Assembly (NCBI GenBank): GCA_024278725.1
Contig: JAJRSQ010000160.1
Coordinates: 1-19,441 of the forward strand
Origin: Chloroflexota bacterium
Lineage (GTDB): Bacteria > Chloroflexota > Anaerolineae > 4572-78
Direction: 5' to 3'
Length of the DNA: 19,441 nucleotides
Under the pieces are notes generated by a model. The model searched no databases, was not told the DNA's origin, and was given only the letters and a program-made list of their open reading frames with translations. The position numbers and the translations under genes were made by a program. The number at the start of each line of letters is the position of its first letter. The stretch's first letter is position 1. Of this stretch, positions 1 through 7,479 are shown one piece after another.

Positions 1-1617
1 CAGCTCATTAATGAATTCGGTGTGGTGGATAACCTCATATTCACCGCCGAATTGCGGATATTCGTTTTTGATGGTGTGCAGACAGTGCGGGCAGGTGGCG
101 ATGATTTTTTTCACGCCCGCGCCGTTCAGCGTTTCGATGTTCCCCATCGCCATTTCGGTGAACAGATATTCGTTCCCCGCGCGGCGAGCGGTGTCGCCGG
201 TGCATGATTCCCGGTTGCCCAGCACGGCGAAATTCACGCCCGCGCGGTTCAGAATGGTGGCGAATGAACGGGCAATCGCCTGCGCGCCGGGGTCGAATGC
301 GCCGGCACAGCCCACCCAATACAGCACCTCGAAATCGGGATTGTCTTCCACTGTCGGCACTTTGAAATCCAGTGATTGCGCCCATTCCAGCCGGTCGTTC
401 GACATTTGCCACGGGTTGCCGTTCCGTTCCATCCCTCGGAATGCCTGCTGCAACTCTTCGGGGAATTCGCTTTCCATCAACACCTGATTGCGCCGAATGT
501 CCATGATGTCGGTGAAGGGTTCATTCCCCACCGGGCAGATTTCCGAGCACGCGCCGCAGGTGGTACATGCCCACACGGCGCTTTCGCTGATGACCACATC
601 CATCAAATCCAAATCGCTCTCGCCGATGGCAATTGCCCCGAAATGCGATTTGATGCCGTACCGTTTGTTGATTTCCAGCGCGGACGGCGACAACTCTTTG
701 CCGGTGCTGTACGCGGGACACACGTCCTGACAGCGGTTGCACATGATGCAGGCGAAGGCATCGAGGATTTGGGTTTGGCTCAAATCGGTGAGTTTTGCCG
801 CGCCAAATTGTTCGATGGTCTCATCTTCAAAATCAAGGGGTTTCAGTTCCCCGATGGAACGTTTTTGCGGGCGGGTCATGAAATTGACGGGAGCGACCAT
901 CAGGTGCAGGTGTTTGGTGTACGGGAAATAGGGGATGAACGCCAGAATCAACCCCAGCGCGAGCCACCATGAGACGTGCCAGCCCGCCAGTTGCGCGGCG
1001 GGCGACATCCCCGCCCACAGATTCGCCACGGTGGAAGCGAAGGGCTGCCATACATCGCCCCCTTCTTGCGCCACCAGAAACGATTCGCCCAAAAAGCGGA
1101 ATCCGACGTGCAGCAGGATGAAAATCCCCACAATCAGCGAGTCGCGGCGCATGCCCGTTTTGGCTTTGGGGTGCAGCGTCACGTTGTCGCGGATGTTCAG
1201 CGCGGGGGTGTCCACCATGAAGCGGCGGCTGAGAAAATAGATCATCCCCACCAGCACGCTGATGCTCAAAATGTCGCCGCCCAGCCGGTACCAGCCCATC
1301 GCCGGCGATTGCGTCCATTCGTGTACGGCGGGGATATATCCCCCCAGCACGTCGAGGGCGTTTATCAGAAAATAGTACATGAAGCCCCAGGCAATGGCGG
1401 CGTGGAATGAGCTTTCGACGGTGCGGGTTTTGAACACCGTCCGTAAACTGACAAACGATTCCAGTGCGTGCCACAATCGGCGGGGCAGATGATCCAGATA
1501 CAGCTCATCCTGCCCGCGCAGAATGACCTTCACCATCCGGTCAAAGTAGCGCGCGCCATAATACAACGACAATACGACTGCCCAGAAAAATAGAAGTTTT
1601 TCAACCAGCGTCAGCAT
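1..1617 (-). CDS. Membrane-anchored heterodisulfide reductase-like Fe-S oxidoreductase (EtfD/FadF-like), C-terminus missing
   Basis: The frame is open from the ATG at 1617 to the window edge, giving 539 codons without a stop; the C-terminus lies outside. GAGGAGGG precedes the start. About five hydrophobic segments fill the first 245 residues, in a NarI-like cytochrome b arrangement. Two [4Fe-4S] ferredoxin motifs follow: CIMCNRCQDVCP (Cys 290, 293, 296, 300) and CTTCGACSEICP (Cys 351, 354, 357, 361). Next comes a CCG-type domain, with VGCAG at 437, then ESCTGD and TCPHC. In known FadF/EtfD proteins this order (membrane domain, two clusters, two CCG domains) passes electrons between electron-transfer flavoprotein and menaquinone during acyl-CoA oxidation; the second CCG domain would be beyond the edge. 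An HdrD or glycolate-oxidase-type role is possible because no ETF genes are visible. The membrane Fe-S oxidoreductase assignment is firm; the EtfD role is inference. Confidence 0.85.
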   Translation of the reverse strand, partial: MLTLVEKLLFFWAVVLSLYYGARYFDRMVKVILRGQDELYLDHLPRRLWHALESFVSLRTVFKTRTVESSFHAAIAWGFMYYFLINALDVLGGYIPAVHEWTQSPAMGWYRLGGDILSISVLVGMIYFLSRRFMVDTPALNIRDNVTLHPKAKTGMRRDSLIVGIFILLHVGFRFLGESFLVAQEGGDVWQPFASTVANLWAGMSPAAQLAGWHVSWWLALGLILAFIPYFPYTKHLHLMVAPVNFMTRPQKRSIGELKPLDFEDETIEQFGAAKLTDLSQTQILDAFACIMCNRCQDVCPAYSTGKELSPSALEINKRYGIKSHFGAIAIGESDLDLMDVVISESAVWACTTCGACSEICPVGNEPFTDIMDIRRNQVLMESEFPEELQQAFRGMERNGNPWQMSNDRLEWAQSLDFKVPTVEDNPDFEVLYWVGCAGAFDPGAQAIARSFATILNRAGVNFAVLGNRESCTGDTARRAGNEYLFTEMAMGNIETLNGAGVKKIIATCPHCLHTIKNEYPQFGGEYEVIHHTEFINEL

Positions 1618-1664
1618 CTTTGCTTTCCCTCCTCAATATCGGGGTTGGTGTCTGATAGTGTGCC

Positions 1665-1693
1665 ATCATAACACAGTGCGTCATAGCTGTCAA
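1665..1693 (-). promoter_or_regulatory. Sigma-70-type promoter of the EtfD-like gene
   Basis: Read on the minus strand, TTGACA (1693-1688) and TATGAT (1670-1665) are separated by exactly 17 bases. Transcription would start near 1658, leaving a leader of about 40 bases that contains the ribosome binding site. The -35 box lies only 7 bases beyond the stop codon of the upstream gene (1701-2036), so this gene is probably transcribed on its own as well as by read-through. Confidence 0.75.
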
Positions 1694-1700
1694 ACAATCG

Positions 1701-2036
1701 TCATGGCGGCGTCAAATGGGCGATGATTTTTTTGCGGGCAGTTTCAAAATCGCGCAATAATGCCTCATCCGAGCCTTTGAAGCTCACCAATGAGCGCCGG
1801 GCACAGGTGGCGCATCCCAACTGCGCCCGGTAGCTGTCTTTTTCGCATGTTTCACAGCCGGACAGTTGAATCACCGTGAGAGACAGTGCGAGCGCGTCGG
1901 GATGTGTTTCCGGCAGTTCCGCCACCATTGATGCCAGCATCCGCCATTTTCTCCCGCGAATATCTTTCAGCGCGGAAATTCGCTGCGGAGAGAAGAGTAA
2001 ATCGTATTTGGCATACGCGGGCAGATGCTTGGGCAT
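1701..2036 (-). CDS. Small cysteine-rich protein of unknown function (111 aa)
   Basis: I do not recognise this protein. It begins at an ATG preceded by GAGG at normal spacing and is expressed from its own near-consensus promoter (2076-2104). The first two thirds are soluble and probably helical. The only striking motif is C-x2-C-x11-C-x2-C in the second half (GCETC, then GCATC), which could bind zinc or an iron-sulfur cluster. There is no signal peptide and no membrane segment. It sits directly upstream of, and on the same strand as, the EtfD-like oxidoreductase, with only 83 bases between them, so a redox-linked or regulatory role is possible but unproven. Coding is supported by the promoter, ribosome site and cysteine pattern rather than by a known family. 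Confidence 0.75.
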   Translation of the reverse strand: MPKHLPAYAKYDLLFSPQRISALKDIRGRKWRMLASMVAELPETHPDALALSLTVIQLSGCETCEKDSYRAQLGCATCARRSLVSFKGSDEALLRDFETARKKIIAHLTPP

Positions 2037-2075
2037 ATATCCTCAAAATAGGGGCTGTGGGAACAAAGTGCCCTG

Positions 2076-2104
2076 ATTATAATCAGCCTGACGCGATGTG
2101 TCAA
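2076..2104 (-). promoter_or_regulatory. Near-consensus sigma-70 promoter with a palindrome over the -10 box
   Basis: On the minus strand, TTGACA (2104-2099) and TATAAT (2081-2076) are 17 bases apart, a perfect consensus. The -10 box is embedded in the perfect 14-base palindrome CTGATTATAATCAG (2073-2086), a possible operator. It drives the small cysteine-rich gene starting at 2036. Confidence 0.8.
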
Positions 2105-2115
2105 TATTTTTTTCG

Positions 2116-3858
2116 TTACCCTTTCATGCGCATGCCCTGTTCTTCGGTGCTGAAAATCCAGCCCGCAACTTCACCCAAATTAATGTCCGGGTCGAGCGCC
2201 CACGTCGCGGGGTCGGTCATAGTTCTGCCAAATTGCGAACTGGCATTCTCCAGCGGGTCGGGCAGGGCGGCGATTTCGTCCAAAATTGTGCGGAAGCGTT
2301 CCTGCCAGCGTTCCATGTTTTTCCGGCGCAGGTCAATCCATTCCGTCGCCGCCCAGTGGTCGATGGCGTCCGGCGTCACATCCCATGCCGTGCGTTCCCA
2401 GCGATGTTCCCCTTTGCCGCGATTGACCGCCAGCAGGGTTTCGCCATCGGGCATGAGAATGGGAATGCCGATGGAAACCGCCTGCCGCCGAATGTCGGCG
2501 TTTCCGCGTGCCAACGCTTCCACATCCTGCATTAATTGGGCGATGTCCACCTGCGCCACCGCTTCCATCGTGCGGTACATCTGTTTGAGCAGATACGCCT
2601 CAAACAGCAGTTTCGACATTTTCGGCGGTCCCAGAATTTCAAACGCCACCGACGGCACATCGTGTTCGTCCGCCAGATGTTTGGCGTAGGCAATGGCGCG
2701 ATGACGCAGCACTCCGGCGCGGTAACTCGGTCCGAGTACCGCCCCGTCCAGCGCGGCAATCACATCTTTCCCGGTGTTCAGCCCGCGCAGTTCGGCTATC
2801 ACGTTGAAGGCAATATCTTCCGGTGTGACCGCTTCCATCTGCCCCAAACTGGTGATGGCAGTGTATTCGTTGAGCGAGAAGAGTCCGTTTTCGCCCGTGT
2901 CGATGAAGACCGATTCCAGCACGCCGTTTTCGGCGGGGGCGGTGGGGCGTTCATTCAAATCGAAGTGCGTGCCGGGGGTCAGTTTGATACCGGCTTCCGG
3001 CGGGCAATCGTGCAGGGCGATGGCGCGTCCGCGTTTTTTGATGGCGCCGTAGCCGATATTTTTCCAAGTGATGGCGGCGGTCGGTTTGATTTCTTTCACG
3101 GCGGGACCGCCCGGTGTGCGCCCCATCAAAAAGAGGAGGGAAGTGTGCGCGCCCGCCATCGCCGCTTTCGACAACAGCACCCGCGACGGTTTTTCTTCGC
3201 CGTGGGTGTAGGGGATATTCAGCCCCATCCCGCCCGTGCCGCTGGTGCCGATTTTCAGGTACGCTTGTGTGCCCGCGCGCTGCATGGCTTCGTTGAGGAC
3301 TTGCACATGGCGCACCAACTGCGGGGTGTACAGGCTGATGAGCAGGCGTTCCACCACCGCCCGCTCGTTTTCCTCCCACACTTTTTCGGCTTTTTCATAC
3401 AAATCGTGGACTTCCGCCGCCGAGTTGTAAATATCCTGATATGCCAGCGCGGTGGCGGTATTCACCGCGTCGATGATGATGTGGGGTTTCACGCCGGGAT
3501 ATTCTGGGGTTGTGCCCATGACCAGTTGCGCCAGAAAGGAGCTTTCCAGCGTTTCGGGGGTGAAGCTGTCGAGCACGTCGCGGTAGAGTTGAATACGGTA
3601 TTCCGGGTTGGAGAGGACTTCGGCGCGCGGGGTATCTTTGAGCGAGGCACGCACGAAAATATTGCCCCAATGGGGGAGCAGTTTGGTGTCGGTTTCGGGG
3701 AATTCCTTTTTCAGCGCGGCGACGGCTTCTTTTGCCTCGCTTTCCAAAAGGGAAGTGATGATGAGGGTTTCGGGCTGGTGGTGAATCAGTTCGCGGCAAA
3801 TCGCCCGTCCGACCATCCCATACCCGCCGATGATTAAAATGGTTTTTCCGTTTAACAT
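2116..3858 (-). CDS. Large NAD(P)-binding Rossmann-fold (SDR/epimerase-like) protein, substrate unknown
   Basis: 580 residues, starting at an ATG preceded by GAGGAG. The N-terminus carries a dinucleotide-binding signature, GGYGMVGRA at about residues 11-19, after a short hydrophobic strand, as in SDR and epimerase/dehydratase proteins. At 580 residues it is roughly twice the length of a classical SDR. I see no standard Y-x3-K catalytic pair; the region around GTSGTGGMG followed by an IPYTHG segment may take the place of the active site. The C-terminal third looks soluble and helical, with no membrane segment or signal peptide. The sugar cluster lies upstream on the same strand, so a sugar- or lipid-modifying dehydrogenase is possible, but the 127-base spacer and the lack of overlap give little operon support. 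The gene call is firm; the substrate and reaction are unknown. Confidence 0.8.
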   Translation of the reverse strand: MLNGKTILIIGGYGMVGRAICRELIHHQPETLIITSLLESEAKEAVAALKKEFPETDTKLLPHWGNIFVRASLKDTPRAEVLSNPEYRIQLYRDVLDSFTPETLESSFLAQLVMGTTPEYPGVKPHIIIDAVNTATALAYQDIYNSAAEVHDLYEKAEKVWEENERAVVERLLISLYTPQLVRHVQVLNEAMQRAGTQAYLKIGTSGTGGMGLNIPYTHGEEKPSRVLLSKAAMAGAHTSLLFLMGRTPGGPAVKEIKPTAAITWKNIGYGAIKKRGRAIALHDCPPEAGIKLTPGTHFDLNERPTAPAENGVLESVFIDTGENGLFSLNEYTAITSLGQMEAVTPEDIAFNVIAELRGLNTGKDVIAALDGAVLGPSYRAGVLRHRAIAYAKHLADEHDVPSVAFEILGPPKMSKLLFEAYLLKQMYRTMEAVAQVDIAQLMQDVEALARGNADIRRQAVSIGIPILMPDGETLLAVNRGKGEHRWERTAWDVTPDAIDHWAATEWIDLRRKNMERWQERFRTILDEIAALPDPLENASSQFGRTMTDPATWALDPDINLGEVAGWIFSTEEQGMRMKG

Positions 3859-3880
3859 GGTTACTCTCCTCGTTGAAAGA

Positions 3881-3950
3881 TTTTGGTTTTTGGTTTTTGG
3901 TTTCCGGTTGTCGGTTGTCAGTTCTTGGTTTCAGGTTTAAGGTTCAGGGG
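3881..3950. repeat. Degenerate TTTTGGT/GGTTGTC simple-sequence spacer
   Basis: The gap between the GT4 gene and the large Rossmann-fold gene holds a run of short degenerate repeats: TTTTGGTT units, then GGTTGTC units, then GGTTTCAGG and GGTTTAAGG variants. No open frame or promoter stands out. Such text-like runs are unlike the coding sequence around them, and related strings recur in the other spacers of this cluster (6281-6316, 7323-7361). Confidence 0.6.
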
Positions 3951-3985
3951 TACAGAATCGCAAATTTCCAATAACGAATCTCCAA

Positions 3986-5122
3986 TCACCCCCGTAATTG
4001 CCGATACACGTCCACCGTGTGTGCGGCGATGGCGGCGTGGGTGTAATTTTCCAGCACGCGGGTTTTGCCCCGCTCGCGGAGTTTGCCGCGCAGGGGCACA
4101 TCGTCGAGCAGGCGCTGCAATTGCGCCCGCAAATCGTCTTCATCCCCCTCATCGAAGAGCAATCCCGCATCGCCCATCACCTCCGGTATCGCGCCCGACC
4201 GCGCCCCGACGGTGACCACTTCGCACGCCATCGCCTCAATCAGCACCCGCCCGAATTGCTCTTTCCAGTTGGGGCGGCTCTGCGAGGGGAGTACCAGCAC
4301 GTCCAGCCCGCTGAGGTAATTCGGCATGTGGGTGGACGGCAATTGCCGGTCGAAGGTCACCCGCGACTCAATGCCGAGCCATTGCGCCATCTGCTCGAAT
4401 CGCCGCCGGTCGGGACCGCTGCCGAGCACTTTCATCTCCCACGGACCTTTCAGCGCGGCGACGGCTTTCATCAGCAATTCCACGCCCTTTTCTTCCACCA
4501 GCCGCCCGACATACCCAATCACCAGCGCGGGCTGGCTGGGACGGCGGGCGCTGCGCTGGAGAATCACGCTCGGTTTGCTGACCCGGTGGACGCGCTGGCG
4601 GCGGTGGAAGATGGCGGGGTCAACGCCGAATTGCGGAATCTGCCACAGTTCGCCGGCGTAGCCCTTTTTCCGCCACACCGATTGCGCCTCGGCGTTGCCC
4701 ACAATCAGCCCGTCCGTGTGCGACAGCACGTATTTTTCCATCCAGCCGAAGGGGGGCGGGTATTGGCGATTGATGTTCTGCCAACTGAAGACCACCGTTT
4801 TCGCCCCGTGTTTCCGCGCCAATTTCAGCGCGTGAAAGGTGGCGAAATTGTACGGTTCTTCATCAATATGAATCACATCCGGCGCGGTTTCGGCGATGAT
4901 GTGCTTCAGTTTGGGGTAAAAATGCAGGTGAAAATTCCCGTTGAAGCGAATATCGCTGACGATGAGCCGGTAGCCTTCGGTGTGCGCTCGTTCCAGCCGT
5001 TGTGTGCCCCATGCGGGCGGCACCACCACCGATAGATTCACATCGTCGTGTGCGGCAATTTCCTCTAATTTTTTCTGATATGCGCCCGCGACCAGCGCCT
5101 TTGAAATCATCAAAACGTTCAC
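3986..5122 (-). CDS. GT4-family glycosyltransferase (GTG start)
   Basis: 378 residues. The start is GTG at 5122, overlapping the TGA of the upstream glycosyltransferase by four bases (GTGA), which implies translational coupling. It has the two-domain GT-B layout: an N-terminal acceptor domain, then a linker and a C-terminal nucleotide-sugar domain beginning near VIGYVGRLVEEKG. The family E-x7-E motif is present (E-QFGRVLI-E followed by AMACE), which in GT4 enzymes contacts the sugar-nucleotide donor. No signal peptide or membrane helix is visible, so it probably acts at the cytoplasmic face on a lipid- or glycan-linked acceptor. Donor and acceptor cannot be told from sequence. Together with the next gene and galE it suggests polysaccharide, glycolipid or glycoprotein synthesis. 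Confidence 0.9.
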   Translation of the reverse strand: MNVLMISKALVAGAYQKKLEEIAAHDDVNLSVVVPPAWGTQRLERAHTEGYRLIVSDIRFNGNFHLHFYPKLKHIIAETAPDVIHIDEEPYNFATFHALKLARKHGAKTVVFSWQNINRQYPPPFGWMEKYVLSHTDGLIVGNAEAQSVWRKKGYAGELWQIPQFGVDPAIFHRRQRVHRVSKPSVILQRSARRPSQPALVIGYVGRLVEEKGVELLMKAVAALKGPWEMKVLGSGPDRRRFEQMAQWLGIESRVTFDRQLPSTHMPNYLSGLDVLVLPSQSRPNWKEQFGRVLIEAMACEVVTVGARSGAIPEVMGDAGLLFDEGDEDDLRAQLQRLLDDVPLRGKLRERGKTRVLENYTHAAIAAHTVDVYRQLRG

Positions 5123-6258
5123 TGTATCACATCCCGATACGCCTGCAATGTTTTGCGGGCGGTAATTTGCCAGCTGAATTCCTGCGCGCGCCGGTATGCC
5201 CGTTCCGCCATTTCATTGTGGGTATCCTCCTGAATGGTGAGCGAGATTATCGGCGCGGCGAGCTGTTTGGTGTCATCCGGGTCAACCAAAAAAGCGTCCG
5301 CGCCCGCCAATTCCGGCAGCGATGATGCGGTGGTGGTGACCACCGGCGTGCCGCACGCCATCGCTTCCAGCACGGGCAAGCCAAAGCCTTCATAGCGGGA
5401 AGGATAGACGAACACCCTCGCCGCGCTGTAGAGGGCGGGCTTGTCGGCTTCATCAATCCAACCGGGGGTGATGATGTGGTCGGCGATGCCCAACTCATCC
5501 GCGAGTTTCAGCGGGTTCGGGAAGAATGCCGAATTGATGGCGGGGAGTTTGCCCGCCATCACCAGTTTCACGTTATCCCCCAACCCGGAAACGACGAAAG
5601 TCCAGGCGTGCAGCAGGGCACGCAGATTTTTCCGCACATCGAAACCGCCCATATACAGGGCGAACACTTCCGGCAGGTTGTATTTTTCCAGCACGGCGTC
5701 AATTTCCGCCCAGGTTTCGGCGGGCTGATAGTGCGGCGCGGGGGCGAGATACACCGTGCGGACTTTCTCCGGCGGGAGGTGCAGGTGCGCCAGAATGTCG
5801 GCGCGGCTGGCATCCGAATCCGCCAAAATCAAATCGGCGTTGGCGGCGGCGGCGCTGACCAGCCCGGTGTACAGCCGCACGGCGGGACTGCCGTGATATT
5901 CGGGCAGCACGCGCGGAATGATGTCATGCACCGTGACCACCGTCGGCAAGCGCGGGTTGAGCGCGGAACCCCAGTAGGGCACGTGCGCCACATCCGCCCC
6001 GATGGCGCGCGCGGTTTTGGGGAACAGCGATTGCTCGAAGCGGAGTTTGTGCCAGTTGCCCGGCTTCAACGGCACGGGGTGTAGCGTCACCGAATCGCCC
6101 CAGTCGGTGGGGGCGTTTTCCAGCGCGAAGGTGGGGGCAATCAGCGTGATTTCCAGCGCGGGGTCGAATTTCGCCAGCGCGGAAACCAAATAGCGCAAAT
6201 ACTGCCCGCTCCCGGTGTTTATTTGGTTGATGAACCATGCATTGATGGCAACTTTCAT
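5119..6258 (-). CDS. GT4-family glycosyltransferase
   Basis: 379 residues, starting with ATG at 6258 (MKVAINAWFI). The GT-B fold is recognisable. The N-terminal domain contains the stretch GSGQYLRYLV and the strand TVHDIIPRVLP typical of GT4 mannosyl/rhamnosyl-type enzymes. The C-terminal domain contains the donor-binding E-x7-E motif as EGFGLPVLEAMACG, followed by TPVV and a SLPELAG loop. The stop overlaps the GTG of the downstream glycosyltransferase. The ribosome binding site is weak because an AT-rich inverted repeat occupies the 57-base gap to galE, so expression may differ from that of the epimerase. Donor and acceptor are unknown. Confidence 0.92.
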   Translation of the reverse strand: MKVAINAWFINQINTGSGQYLRYLVSALAKFDPALEITLIAPTFALENAPTDWGDSVTLHPVPLKPGNWHKLRFEQSLFPKTARAIGADVAHVPYWGSALNPRLPTVVTVHDIIPRVLPEYHGSPAVRLYTGLVSAAAANADLILADSDASRADILAHLHLPPEKVRTVYLAPAPHYQPAETWAEIDAVLEKYNLPEVFALYMGGFDVRKNLRALLHAWTFVVSGLGDNVKLVMAGKLPAINSAFFPNPLKLADELGIADHIITPGWIDEADKPALYSAARVFVYPSRYEGFGLPVLEAMACGTPVVTTTASSLPELAGADAFLVDPDDTKQLAAPIISLTIQEDTHNEMAERAYRRAQEFSWQITARKTLQAYRDVIQ

Positions 6259-6280
6259 ATCAATTCAAAATTAAAAATGC

Positions 6281-6316
6281 AAAGTGCAAAATTTTTCATT
6301 TTTCATTTTGCACTTT
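6281..6316. repeat. Perfect 12-bp inverted repeat between galE and the glycosyltransferase
   Basis: AAAGTGCAAAAT (6281-6292) and ATTTTGCACTTT (6305-6316) are perfect reverse complements around a 12-base TTTTCATTTTTC loop. Outer AT-rich arms (TTAAAAAT and TTTTAATT) can extend the stem. The right arm overlaps the last base of the galE stop codon. On the minus-strand transcript the hairpin is followed by GCATTTTTAATTTT, so it may be a partial terminator or attenuator inside the operon, or a mobile palindrome. Confidence 0.7.
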
Positions 6317-7296
6317 TAATTGTCGTCATAGCCGTCGGGGTGTTTTTGAAACCAGTTCCACGCGCTTTCGATGATGCTGCGCAGGTCGGGGTATTGCGGT
6401 GTCCAGCCCAATTCGCGGCGAATTTGCTCGCTGTCGGCGATGAGAATATCGGGGTCGCCGGGGCGGCGCGCGCCAATCTCCACCGGGATGGGATGTCCGG
6501 TGATGTCGCGGGCGGTCTGCACCACCTCCATGATACTGTAGCCTTTGCCGTTCCCCAGATTGTAGGTGCGACTGCCGCCGTCCAGTGCGCGGAGCGCCAG
6601 AATGTGCGCCTGCGCCAAATCGAGCACGTGGATATAATCGCGCACGCATGTGCCGTCGGGGGTGTCGTAATCGTCCCCGAAGATGATGAGCTTGTCCCGT
6701 TTGCCGCGCGCCACCTCCAGCACAATGGGGATGAGGTGCAATTCGGGGTCGTGGTCTTCGCCGTGAATCTCGGATGCGCCCGCCGCGTTGAAATAGCGCA
6801 GCGCGGCAAAACGGAAATCGTAAATTTTGTCGAGCCAGTGGAGGAAGCGCTCGATGATGTATTTTGATTCGCCGTAGGGGCTGCCCGGCACGATGCGCTC
6901 GGTGGCGGCGATGGGGATTTTTTCCGGGTCGTCGAACAGGTTTGCCGTGGAGGAAAGAATGAACTTCCGCACGCCGTGTTCCACCGCCGATTGGAGCAGA
7001 TTCAGGGCGTTGGTCACATTTTCACCCAGATAGCGGAACGGGTTTTCCATGCTTTCGCCCACCAGCGTGTGCGAGGCGAAATGCATGATAGCGTCGATGG
7101 GATAGGTGTCCAGCACCTCGTCAATCTCCGCCCGATTCGCCAAATCGCCCTGAATGAAAATGGCGGCAGGGTCAACGGCTTCGCGGTGTCCCTGATAGAG
7201 ATTATCGAACACCACCACCGATTCGCGCTGCCGTACCAATTCTTCCACCACATGACTGCCGATATATCCCGCGCCGCCCGTCACTAAAATGTTCAT
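6316..7296 (-). CDS. galE: UDP-glucose 4-epimerase
   Basis: Interconverts UDP-glucose and UDP-galactose (extended SDR, NAD-bound, cytoplasmic). The chosen start, ATG at 7296, gives MNILVTGGAGYIGSH, with GGAGG upstream at good spacing; an in-frame ATG 11 codons earlier adds a non-homologous tail and lacks a ribosome site. At 326 residues it has normal GalE length. Visible motifs are GGAGYIG at 7-13 for NAD binding, DNLYQGH at 31-37, SST at 115-117 and the catalytic Y141-x3-K145 pair in SPYGESK. RYFNAAGA and YNLGNGKGYS, typical of GalE, follow. The gene heads the sugar cluster, with its own promoter (7362-7391), and feeds UDP-sugars towards the two GT4 enzymes. UDP-glucuronate 4-epimerase activity cannot be excluded from sequence alone. 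Confidence 0.94.
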   Translation of the reverse strand: MNILVTGGAGYIGSHVVEELVRQRESVVVFDNLYQGHREAVDPAAIFIQGDLANRAEIDEVLDTYPIDAIMHFASHTLVGESMENPFRYLGENVTNALNLLQSAVEHGVRKFILSSTANLFDDPEKIPIAATERIVPGSPYGESKYIIERFLHWLDKIYDFRFAALRYFNAAGASEIHGEDHDPELHLIPIVLEVARGKRDKLIIFGDDYDTPDGTCVRDYIHVLDLAQAHILALRALDGGSRTYNLGNGKGYSIMEVVQTARDITGHPIPVEIGARRPGDPDILIADSEQIRRELGWTPQYPDLRSIIESAWNWFQKHPDGYDDN

Positions 7297-7322
7297 CGTT
7301 CGCCTCCAATGGGGATTGCAAC

Positions 7323-7361
7323 CCTGCAACTTTGCTACTTTGCTACCTTGCTACCCTGCTC
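7323..7361. repeat. Tandem 8-bp repeat in the galE leader
   Basis: Four to five degenerate copies of an octamer, CTGCAAC / TTTGCTAC / TTTGCTAC / CTTGCTAC / CCTGCTC, occupy the short leader between the galE promoter and its ribosome binding site. Copy number could change by slippage. Confidence 0.7.
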
Positions 7362-7391
7362 ATTATACCAGAGAGAGGAAGGGGGAAGCAA
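7362..7391 (-). promoter_or_regulatory. Probable galE promoter
   Basis: On the minus strand, TTGCTT (7391-7386) and TATAAT (7367-7362) are separated by 18 bases. The -10 box is perfect and the -35 is weaker. Transcription would start near 7355, within the octamer repeat upstream of galE. Confidence 0.55.
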
Positions 7392-7423
7392 AGCCCCGCG
7401 CCGGTTGTGGACATTATCCGCAC

Positions 7424-7460
7424 AAAAAAACGCACCCAACCCCGGTGAGGGTTGGATGCG
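7424..7460 (-). terminator. Rho-independent terminator of the ABC exporter operon
   Basis: On the minus strand a 12-bp stem (CGCATCCAACCC with GGGTTGGGTGCG, one G-U pair; arms 7449-7460 and 7431-7442) with a six-base loop is followed by seven T (7430-7424). It lies just downstream of the stop codon of the last permease gene. Confidence 0.92.
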
Positions 7461-7479
7461 GGACAAGTTTCGCTGCCGG

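Noticed and set aside
2536..3837. Plus-strand open frame of 433 codons
   Set aside because: It is entirely antisense to the Rossmann-fold protein gene, has unnatural His/Arg/Gly/Phe-rich composition and no family motif or ribosome site.
3998..5035. Plus-strand frame of 345 codons
   Set aside because: Shadow of the GT4 glycosyltransferase; composition rich in His, Pro and Arg and no recognisable domain.
7323..7361. CRISPR-like array
   Set aside because: The unit is only 8 bases and tandem without spacers, so it is simple sequence. The cytochrome repeats are likewise coding, not CRISPR.
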